Made by a program: the position numbers and the translations under genes. This document shows positions 1 to 6,810 of a DNA stretch of 11,661 bases, piece after piece. Position 1 is the stretch's first letter. Every line of letters begins with the position of its first letter. Below the pieces are notes generated by a model that saw nothing but the letters and a program-made list of their open reading frames with translations, was not told the origin of the DNA and ran no database searches. Source of the stretch: an uncultured Aquincola sp. (GTDB lineage Bacteria; Pseudomonadota; Gammaproteobacteria; Burkholderiales; Burkholderiaceae); assembly GCA_937883885.1 (NCBI GenBank), contig CAKZXL010000266.1, positions 1 through 11,661 on the forward strand, written 5' to 3'.

Positions 1-423
1 CAGGCCCAGCAGGCCCACGCGGCATTGCGATACCGGCCGCACCGGGTGGCGGTCCCACACGCCACGCGCCTGCTGGTCGGCGTAGCGCCGCAGGTCACGC
101 GTGAAGCTGAGGCTGCCGGCCAGCACGTACTGCGCGATCTGCACGCCCTGCATCGGGTCCACCACGCGGGTGATGGGCAGCTCGGGCGGCAGGTCGGGCA
201 CGTGGATCAGCTTGTCCACGCCCGCGGCCAGCGAGCACAGCGCGCGCAGCTTGGGAAAGCGCGGCAGCACGCCGGCCTGCAGCCGCCAGGCCATCACGAT
301 CTCCACCTCGTCGGGCGGGGCTTCTTCCACGCTCGTCCACACCGGCACATCGGGGGCGGTGGCGCGCAGCGCATCGGCGAACGGGGCCGCGGGCAGCGGC
401 GAAGACAACAGCAGGATGCCCAT
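1..423 (-). CDS. ghrA: Glyoxylate/hydroxypyruvate reductase A-like 2-hydroxyacid dehydrogenase, N-terminal part (cut by window edge)
   Basis: The visible 141 residues begin MGILLLSSPLPAAP and match the N-terminal substrate-binding half of GhrA-type D-isomer-specific 2-hydroxyacid dehydrogenases, which reduce glyoxylate or hydroxypyruvate with NAD(P)H in the cytoplasm. Landmarks are the early 'MAWRL' strand, 'LCSLAAGVDKL' around residues 63-73, the 'VVDP' turn, and the 'CRVGLLGL' strand at the edge, which should lead into the Rossmann GxGxxG loop. The NAD-binding half and the catalytic Arg/Glu/His lie outside the window. The family is about 310 residues, so a bit under half is seen. The start at 423 is supported by AAGGAG (complement of 428-433), 4 nt upstream. 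The gene is transcribed away from the liv-type operon and may share its upstream region. The family call is firm; the exact substrate is less so. Confidence 0.82.
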   Translation of the reverse strand, partial: MGILLLSSPLPAAPFADALRATAPDVPVWTSVEEAPPDEVEIVMAWRLQAGVLPRFPKLRALCSLAAGVDKLIHVPDLPPELPITRVVDPMQGVQIAQYVLAGSLSFTRDLRRYADQQARGVWDRHPVRPVSQCRVGLLGL

Positions 424-679
424 TTCACTCCTTGCGGGCGGGCGCCAACGGCCCATCCCCAAAATTCTAAAACTGTGGCGGACTAGGGCTGAACCCCAGT
501 GTGGCCTGCCACCTTTGCGACAGCAGCCTATCAGGGCTGTCCCCTAGAAACTTCCGGCACGGGTCGGTGTTTGCCCGGGTTATTGCACATGACGAAATGC
601 ATACCGTGCTTTCGGTTGACGCATCCGAAGGCGGCTTGCAACCATCGTGGCCCAGCTTCCACCGCCACAGGCAGTTCAC
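424..679. promoter_or_regulatory. Regulatory region between divergent ghrA-like gene and liv-type operon
   Basis: No credible gene lies here. The region must hold the promoters for the leftward dehydrogenase and the rightward importer operon. An AT-richer patch lies around 464-480. A direct repeat, AGGGCTGaaCCCCAG (485-499) and AGGGCTGtcCCCTAG (533-547), matches at 12 of 15 positions with starts 48 bp apart. A 6-bp inverted repeat, GACAGC (519-524) with GCTGTC (536-541), overlaps the second copy. No convincing -35/-10 pair was found. TTGACG at 616-621 has no matching -10 at the right spacing. The region would be slightly shorter (ending 646) if LivH starts at the upstream GTG. Confidence 0.45.
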
Positions 680-1543
680 GTGGATCTCTTCCTTCAGCAA
701 GTGCTCAACGGTCTCACGCTCGGAGGCATCTACAGCCTCGTGGCGCTGGGCCTCACGCTGGTGTACGGCATCCTGCACGTGCCCAACTTCGCGCATGGCG
801 CCTTCTACATGGCGGGGGCTTTCATCAGCTTCCACCTGATGTCGAAGTACGGCGCCAACTACTGGATCGCGATGGCCGGCTCGGCCGTGGCGGTGGCCGC
901 GCTGGCCACGCTGGCCGAGCGGCTGGTCTTCCATCCGCTGCGCCATGCCTCGGGCCTGCACCCGATGATCGCGGCCATCGGCATGCTGCTGTTCCTGGAG
1001 GCGGGCGCGCAGGCCATCTGGGGCGCCGACTTCCACCGCATGCAAACGCCGTACACCGGCATCATCGACTTCGCGGGCGTCACCGCCCCCGTGCAGCGCC
1101 TGCTGATCATCGGCGCGGCCTTTGCGCTGATGGTGCTGCTGCACCTGTTCCTGCGGCGCACCGTCACCGGCTCCACCATCGTGGCCATGGCGCAAAACCG
1201 CGACGGTGCTTCGCTGGTGGGCATCGATGCCAACCGGGTGGCGATGATGACCTTCGCCATCAGCGGGGTGCTGGCGGCGGTGGCCGCCACGCTGTATGCG
1301 CCCATCAACCTGGTGTACCCGGCGATGGGGCATCTGGTGATCACCAAGGCCTTCGTGATCATCATCCTGGGCGGCATGGGCAGCGTGCCGGGCGCCATCG
1401 TCGGCGGCCTGATCATCGGATTTGCCGAGAGCTTCGGGGCCTTCTACATCTCGACCGACTACAAGGACATCATCGCCTTCGCGCTGCTGGTGTTGATCCT
1501 GTCGTTCCGCCCCCAAGGCCTGTTCGCGAAGGGAGCCCACTGA
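680..1543 (+). CDS. livH: Branched-chain amino acid-type ABC transporter permease LivH
   Basis: One of two inner-membrane permeases of a HAAT-family importer. The 287-residue product is a chain of hydrophobic helices. It carries the LivH hallmark 'LNGLTLGGIYSLVALGL' near the N-terminus, followed by 'HVPNFAHGAFYMAGAF'. An EAA-like cytoplasmic coupling loop, 'MAQNRDGASLVGID', lies around residues 170-183. The end is the family-typical 'LILSFRPQGLFAK'. The GTG at 680 gives the usual MDLFLQQ beginning. An in-frame GTG at 647 would add 11 residues (AQLPPPQAVHV after the initiator), unlike the family, and neither GTG has a strong ribosome binding site. The stop shares its last base with the livM start (TGATG), so translation is probably coupled. 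Family assignment is secure; the substrate (branched-chain amino acids, another amino acid, urea or an organic acid) cannot be told from sequence. Confidence 0.9.
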   Translation: MDLFLQQVLNGLTLGGIYSLVALGLTLVYGILHVPNFAHGAFYMAGAFISFHLMSKYGANYWIAMAGSAVAVAALATLAERLVFHPLRHASGLHPMIAAIGMLLFLEAGAQAIWGADFHRMQTPYTGIIDFAGVTAPVQRLLIIGAAFALMVLLHLFLRRTVTGSTIVAMAQNRDGASLVGIDANRVAMMTFAISGVLAAVAATLYAPINLVYPAMGHLVITKAFVIIILGGMGSVPGAIVGGLIIGFAESFGAFYISTDYKDIIAFALLVLILSFRPQGLFAKGAH

Positions 1544-2563
1544 TGAATAGGGCAACCCTCGGCTGGCTGGCGCTTTTCGTTGCGGGCCTGGCCTTCCCGC
1601 TGATGGCGGGCAACGACTACCACCTCACGGTGATGTCGACGGCCTACATCTACGCCATCGCCACCATCGGCCTGAACCTGATCACCGGCTACACCGGCCA
1701 GTTCAACCTGGCGCATGCCGGCTTCATGGCGGTGGGGGCGTACACCGTGGGCATCCTCACCGTGGATCATCAGGTGCCGTTCTGGCTGGCCTTCGCGCTG
1801 TCGGGCTTCGTCACCGCCGCGCTGGGGGCGGCGGTGGGCGCGGTCTCGCTGCGGCTCAAGGGCCACTACTTCTCGATCTTCACGCTGTGCGTGGGCTACA
1901 TCATGTTCCTGGTGATCGAGAAGTGGGAAAGCCTGACCCACGGCACCGTGGGCATCATCGGCATCCCCGGTCCTTCGCCCATCGGGCCGCTGGTCTTCGA
2001 CACGCCGCGCGCGCTGTACTACCTGGTGTTCTTCTTCCTGGTGCTGGGCATCTTCGTGATGCGGCGCATCGTCAATTCGCTGATGGGCCGCAGCTTCATG
2101 GCCATCCGCAACAGCGACGCACTGGCCGAGGCGCTGGGCATCCGCCTGATGCGCACCAAGCTGCTGGCCTTCGTGCTGTCGGTGTTCTATGCCGGTCTGG
2201 CGGGCGGGCTGTATGCGGGCTTCGTGCGCTTTCTGGGCCCGGGCGTGGCGGCGGTGGAACACACCTTCGACATGACCATGTACATGCTGGTGGGCGGCCT
2301 GGGCACGCTGCTGGGGCCGCTGCTGGGCAGCATCTCGGTGCCGTGGATCACGCAGTACCTGCAGTTCCTGCAGGAGTACCGCTTCCTGGTGTTCGGACCC
2401 ATCCTCGTGCTGCTGGTCATCTTCGTGCCGCACGGCATCGTGGGCAGCTGGCTGGGCTGGCGCGCGCGCCGCGCTTCGCAGGCGGCCGAGCCTGCTGCCG
2501 CTGCGCAGCGAACCACGGCGCCGCTGAAGGCGGTGCCCAGCGTGTCCACCGGAGGCCAACGCC

Positions 2564-2571
<8 letters not shown>
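1543..2571 (+). CDS. livM: Branched-chain amino acid-type ABC transporter permease LivM
   Basis: The second membrane subunit of the importer, 342 residues, largely transmembrane helices. The LivM signature 'GLNLITGYTGQFNLAHAGF' sits around residues 43-61. The coupling loop 'MAIRNSDALAEALGI' starts at residue 186, followed by 'GLAGGLYAGFVRFLGP'. 'FVPHGIVGSWLGWRARR' ends the last helix. About 30 residues of Ala/Thr/Pro-rich, probably disordered tail follow. The start ATG overlaps the livH stop by one base and has AAGGGAG (1529-1535), 7 nt upstream. The 3' end overlaps livG by 8 bp. LivH and LivM form the membrane heterodimer driven by LivG and LivF. The C-terminal tail is longer than the helical core needs; nothing else is odd. 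Confidence 0.92.
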
Positions 2572-3359
<788 letters not shown>

Positions 3360-3367
<8 letters not shown>

Positions 3368-4097
3368 ACCCCAAGCAAAGGCCGGCGCTGGCCTGGTGAT
3401 CGAGAACCTGACGCTGGACTACGGCAGCTTTCGCGCGCTCGATGGCGTGAGCCTGCAGGCCAAGCCCGGTGAGCTGGTGGTGCTGCTGGGCGCCAATGGC
3501 GCGGGCAAGAGCTCCATCTTTCTCACCACCAGCGGCATCCACAAGGCCCGGGGCGGCAGCATCCGCTTCGGCAACCAGGAGCTGGTGGGCCGCAAGCCTT
3601 CGCAGATCGTGGAGGGTGGCCTGGTGCTGTGCCCTGAAGGCCGCAAGCTGTTTCCGCAGATGAGCGTGCTGCAGAACCTGAACCTGGGCGCCTACGTGCA
3701 CCGCGGCGACAAGGCCGGCAACGAGCGCATGCTGGACGAAGTGATGGCGCTGTTTCCGATTCTGAAAGAGAAGCAGCACCAGCCGGCCGGCTCGCTCAGC
3801 GGCGGGCAGCAGCAGATGGTGGCCATCGGCCGCGCGATGATGGGCCGGCCGCAGGCGCTGCTGCTGGACGAGCCTTCACTGGGCCTGGCGCCGCTGGTGG
3901 TCAAGCAGGTGTTCGAGGTGATCCAGCGCATCAACCGCCAAGGCACCACCGTGATCCTGGCCGAGCAGAACGCCTACGCGGCACTGAAGATCGCCGACCG
4001 CGCCTACGTGATCGAGAACGGCCGCATCGTGATGGAAGGCGACCGGGACACGCTCTTAAACAACGACGAAATCCGCCGCGCCTACATCGGCGCTTGA
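3360..4097 (+). CDS. livF: Branched-chain amino acid-type ABC transporter ATP-binding protein LivF
   Basis: The second ATPase of the importer, 245 residues starting MSEPQAKAG. It has Walker A GANGAGKSS (44-52), the LivF-typical 'VLCPEGRKLFPQMSV' segment (about 89-103) in place of a plain Q-loop, a canonical LSGGQ signature (146-150), Walker B ALLLDE (166-171), D-loop 'SLGLAP', and 'ILAEQN' at the switch region, where LivF proteins have Gln instead of His. Because LivG here has a degenerate signature and LivF lacks the H-loop His, the two ATP sites of the heterodimer are probably unequal. The gene overlaps livG by 8 bp and is followed 20 bp later by livK, so all five genes are likely one transcript. 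Confidence 0.93.
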
Positions 4098-4117
4098 CCC
4101 CCCACTGGAGACAACAC

Positions 4118-5281
4118 ATGACGCTGAAGATTCGTACCCTTGCGCTGGCTGCGGCTGCAGCGGTGATGGCGGTGCCCGCCTTCGCCCAGGACGTGGTGAA
4201 GATCGGCTACTCCGGGCCCTTGAGCGGCGGTGCGGCGCTGTATGGCAAGAACGTGCTGGACGGCATGCAGATGGCCGCGGCCGAGGTGAATGCGGCGGGC
4301 CTGGAAGTGGCCGGCAAGAAGGTCAAGCTCGAGATCGTGGCGCTGGACGACAAGTACAACCCCAGCGAAACCGCCATCAACGCCCAGCGCCTGGTGCAGG
4401 AGAGCAAGACGCCCGCGATCCTGGTGCCGCACTCGGGCGGCATCTTCGCGCTGCAGACGCAGAACGAAGCCCAGAAGTACATGGTGCTGGCCTACAGCAG
4501 CGTGCCGCAGATCACCGCACGCGGCAACAAGCTCACCATCCGCATTCCGCCCGAGTACACCTCGTACGTGCAGCCCTTCGTCAAGCACACCATGGGCAAG
4601 TACGGCAAGAACCTGGCCATCGCCAATGCCGACCACGACTACGCCAAGGCCTGGACGGCGGCCTTCAAGCCGGCCTGGGAGGCGGCGGGCGGCAAGATCG
4701 TGGCCGAGAACCCGATGAGCTACAACCGCGCCGCCGACTTCTACAGCGGCGTGAGCCGCGTGCTGGCGGCCAAGCCCGACGTGCTGTTCATCGGCGGCGC
4801 TTCCGAGCCCACGGGCCTGGTGGTCAAGCAGGCGCGTGAGCTGGGCTTCAAGGGCGGCTTTGCCATCATCGACCAGGCCAAGATGGACGAGATCTCGGCC
4901 GTGACCGGTGGCTATGCGATGCTGGAAGGCGCCATCGGCGTGCTGCCGCTGGCCGAAGATTCCAGCCCGGCGGCCAAGGACTTCGTCGAGCGTTTCCGCA
5001 AGGGTCACTCGGGCCGCACGCCCAGCTCCGAGGTCTCGTACAACTACACCATCGTGCATGCCACCGCCATTGCGATGAAGCTGGCCGGCACCACCACCGA
5101 CGCGGTGGCCATCCGCGCGCAGATGGACAAGGCCGTCAAGGCGCTGACCAATGCCAGCAACCCCGGCTCGCTCGAAGGCATCGACGACAAGGGCGGCACC
5201 ATCAACGACACCCGCGTGGGCGTGGTGGAGAACGGCAAGATCCGCGAGGTGAAGCTGAGCACCCTCAACGCCGCGAAGTAG
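4118..5281 (+). CDS. livK: Periplasmic amino acid-type ABC transporter substrate-binding protein (LivK/LivJ family)
   Basis: The extracytoplasmic receptor that captures substrate for the LivHMGF importer. The 387-residue precursor has a clear Sec signal peptide: 'MTLKIR', a hydrophobic Leu/Ala core, and 'AFA' before a predicted cut after residue 23, leaving QDVVKIGYSGPLSGG. That mature start and 'YGKNVLDGMQMAAAEVNAAG' are typical of type I periplasmic binding proteins of the peripla_BP_6 (Leu/Ile/Val-binding) family. No lipobox Cys is present. GGAG (4107-4110) sits 7 nt before the ATG; an upstream in-frame ATG at 4094 would place charged residues before the signal peptide and is rejected. As last gene in the operon it follows livF by 20 bp. 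The ligand is unknown: this fold also serves urea, amides, aromatic acids and other amino acids. Confidence 0.9.
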   Translation: MTLKIRTLALAAAAAVMAVPAFAQDVVKIGYSGPLSGGAALYGKNVLDGMQMAAAEVNAAGLEVAGKKVKLEIVALDDKYNPSETAINAQRLVQESKTPAILVPHSGGIFALQTQNEAQKYMVLAYSSVPQITARGNKLTIRIPPEYTSYVQPFVKHTMGKYGKNLAIANADHDYAKAWTAAFKPAWEAAGGKIVAENPMSYNRAADFYSGVSRVLAAKPDVLFIGGASEPTGLVVKQARELGFKGGFAIIDQAKMDEISAVTGGYAMLEGAIGVLPLAEDSSPAAKDFVERFRKGHSGRTPSSEVSYNYTIVHATAIAMKLAGTTTDAVAIRAQMDKAVKALTNASNPGSLEGIDDKGGTINDTRVGVVENGKIREVKLSTLNAAK

Positions 5282-5294
5282 CCCGCGCGCGCTT

Positions 5295-5924
5295 TCATCC
5301 CACCAGCGCGCCCACGGGCGGCAAGCCCGCCACGTGGCGCAGCAGGGCGGTGATGCTGGCAGAGCCGGTCTTTTGCCGGATGCTGCTGATGTGGGTGCGG
5401 GTGGTGCAGGGCGCCACGCCGTGCTGGTGGGCAATCTGGTCGGGGCTGGCGCCGCCGGCGAGCGCCTGCAGCACTTGCGCTTCTGCCAGGGTCAGGTGGT
5501 GCTGTTGCGCATACAGCCCCAGGGTCACCGCCGAGCAGACGCCGCCACGGCTGGCCACCAGCAGCACCCCAGCGCTGCCTCCTTCCGGGCCCGGCAGTGG
5601 CAGCACCGCGACCGCGTCGTGCGGGCTGCCGGCCAGCGCATGCAGACTGCGGCGGCCCAGCAGCAAGGCCTGGGAGGCACGCTGCATCAGCTCCGGCAGA
5701 AGCCGCAGTGCCAGGTGACCCGCCGTCATCATCATCTGTTGACGGCCGTGCCGGTTGGCATGCAGCAAGTCCAGCCGCTCGTCCAACACCACAACACCGC
5801 AATCGAGCTGGTCCAGCGCAGCGGCCAGCAGGTTCCAGGGTGAGGGGGCGAAGTCTTCGACCACCTGGCGCATCGGCCAGCGACAGGCCGTATCGGTGTG
5901 CGTGGAGACGAGCGGTATGGTCAT
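5295..5924 (-). CDS. LuxR-family HTH transcriptional regulator with PAS-like N-terminal sensor part
   Basis: A 209-residue cytoplasmic DNA-binding protein. The C-terminal part (about 142-199) is a LuxR/GerE helix-turn-helix: 'LTLAEAQVLQALAGG', 'SPDQIAHQHGVAPCTTRTH' and 'ISSIRQKTGSAS' follow the helix pattern of that fold. The N-terminal part has 'LDQLDCGVVVLDERLDLLHAN' (residues 37-57 region), the shape of a PAS-domain start, so it may bind a small ligand. There is no receiver Asp pocket, so it is not a response regulator. Start ATG at 5924 has AGGAG (complement of 5933-5937) 8 nt upstream. The gene converges on livK with 13 bp between stops and diverges from the response regulator gene across 133 bp. 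Targets are unknown; the neighbouring liv-type operon is the obvious guess. Confidence 0.8.
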   Translation of the reverse strand: MTIPLVSTHTDTACRWPMRQVVEDFAPSPWNLLAAALDQLDCGVVVLDERLDLLHANRHGRQQMMMTAGHLALRLLPELMQRASQALLLGRRSLHALAGSPHDAVAVLPLPGPEGGSAGVLLVASRGGVCSAVTLGLYAQQHHLTLAEAQVLQALAGGASPDQIAHQHGVAPCTTRTHISSIRQKTGSASITALLRHVAGLPPVGALVG

Positions 5925-6057
5925 GTCGGACTCTCCTGATGCTGGCCTGCATTGCAGCGCGCTGCGGCGGCGTTGGCGATCGGCCGCATGGCCCGGGCCA
6001 AAAGGGCTAGGCCGGCAGGGGGATGAAGGCCGATGCCGGCGCTACCATCATCTGGCC
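5925..6057. promoter_or_regulatory. Divergent promoter region between LuxR-type regulator and response regulator
   Basis: This 133-bp gap must hold promoters for both outward genes. It contains an 11-bp palindrome CTGCATTGCAG (5947-5957). It also contains a 7-bp inverted repeat, GCCGGCA (6011-6017) and TGCCGGC (6034-6040), with a 16-nt loop. The near-palindrome GCCGATGCCGGC (6029-6040) recurs with one change upstream of the binding-protein/kinase operon. No clear sigma70 hexamer pair was found. Confidence 0.45.
6029..6040 (+). promoter_or_regulatory. Candidate operator GCCGATGCCGGC upstream of the response regulator
   Basis: This 12-mer ends 17 nt before the response regulator start codon. 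It matches 11 of 12 positions with GCCGATGTCGGC at 10120-10131, upstream of the partner binding-protein/kinase operon. Such GC-rich half-sites can occur by chance in this genome, so the operator role is an inference from position and sharing. Confidence 0.3.
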
Positions 6058-6810
6058 ATGAACGTGATGCTCGTCGACGACCACGCGCTGTTCCGCGAGG
6101 GGCTGGCCCTGCTGCTGCGACCATTGGTCGATCCGCTGGTCGTGTGGGAAGCGGGCTCCTGCGAAGAAGCCCTGGCCTTGCTCGACAAGCAGGCACCGTT
6201 GCAACCCGACCTGGTGTTGATGGACCTGGGTCTGCCCGGCATGAACGGTCTTGAAGGCATTGCATGCTTCCACGAGCGGCTGCCGCAGTGCCCGGTGGTG
6301 GCGCTGTCCTCCAACGACGACCGTGAGACCGTGCTGCGCGCCCTGGATGCCGGAGCGATGGGCTTCATTCCCAAGAGTTCAAGTTCGGCCGTGTTCGCTG
6401 CGGCGCTGCGGCTCATCATGGCCAAGGGCATCTACCTGCCCACCAGCGTGCTGGCCGCGCCGGTGTCGGCAGCCCGTCCGGCGCCACGGTCGGCGCTGCC
6501 GACGGTGGGTACGCAGGTGGCCGCCGTGAGCGGCGCCGGCCCCCTTCCCGCCGACCTGGGCATCACACCGCGGCAGTCGGCGGTGCTGGCCCTCATCCTT
6601 CAGGGGATGCCGGCCAAGCTGATTGCACGAACGCTCAACCTGGCGCCGGGTACCGTGAAGGCACACACGTCGGCTGTGCTTCGGGCCTTGAACGTGACCA
6701 CCCGCACACAGGCGGTCATCGAGGCAGGGCGCCTGGGTCCCGGTTTCACCGCTGCGTTGGCGCAGGCATCAGGCGACGCGGGCGAGCGAGCCGATGGCGG
6801 CCTGGCGTAG
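6058..6810 (+). CDS. NarL/FixJ-family response regulator (receiver plus LuxR-type HTH)
   Basis: A 250-residue cytoplasmic transcription factor, the likely output of the adjacent hybrid kinase. The receiver domain (1 to about 120) has acidic D7/D8 in 'LVDDH', phosphoacceptor D56 in 'VLMDLGLPGMNG', S84/S85 after the fourth strand, and K106 in 'FIPKSS'. A long Ala/Pro-rich linker (about 133-165) makes it larger than the usual 205-225 residues. The GerE-type HTH (about 168-225) includes 'ITPRQSAVLALILQGM' and 'LAPGTVKAHTSAVLRAL'. ATG 6058 is chosen because the receiver fold starts there (MNVMLVDDH). It lacks a good Shine-Dalgarno and may be weakly translated or leaderless. Its last 42 bp overlap the 3' end of the kinase gene on the other strand. 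DNA targets are unknown; autoregulation is possible through the 6029-6040 motif. Confidence 0.88.
   Translation: MNVMLVDDHALFREGLALLLRPLVDPLVVWEAGSCEEALALLDKQAPLQPDLVLMDLGLPGMNGLEGIACFHERLPQCPVVALSSNDDRETVLRALDAGAMGFIPKSSSSAVFAAALRLIMAKGIYLPTSVLAAPVSAARPAPRSALPTVGTQVAAVSGAGPLPADLGITPRQSAVLALILQGMPAKLIARTLNLAPGTVKAHTSAVLRALNVTTRTQAVIEAGRLGPGFTAALAQASGDAGERADGGLA

Noticed and set aside
616..644. TTGACG as a -35 box for the liv-type operon
   Set aside because: At 16-18 bp spacing there is no acceptable -10 hexamer.
499..1542. In-frame upstream extension of livM to a GTG at 499
   Set aside because: It would run through livH in another frame with low-complexity His/Arg sequence. ATG 1543 has a good ribosome binding site and begins a normal LivM N-terminus.
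5282..5330. GC-rich self-complementary stretch after livK as a terminator
   Set aside because: GCGCGC blocks could pair with each other, but there is no T-tract and much of the stretch is coding sequence of the convergent regulator.
4082..5434. 450-codon minus-strand open frame opposite livK
   Set aside because: Same reason: the plus strand encodes a complete signal-peptide-bearing binding protein, and the antisense product has no recognisable domain.
5755..6057. N-terminal extension of the response regulator to 5755
   Set aside because: The extension is antisense to the LuxR-type gene and crosses its promoter; the receiver fold begins exactly at ATG 6058.
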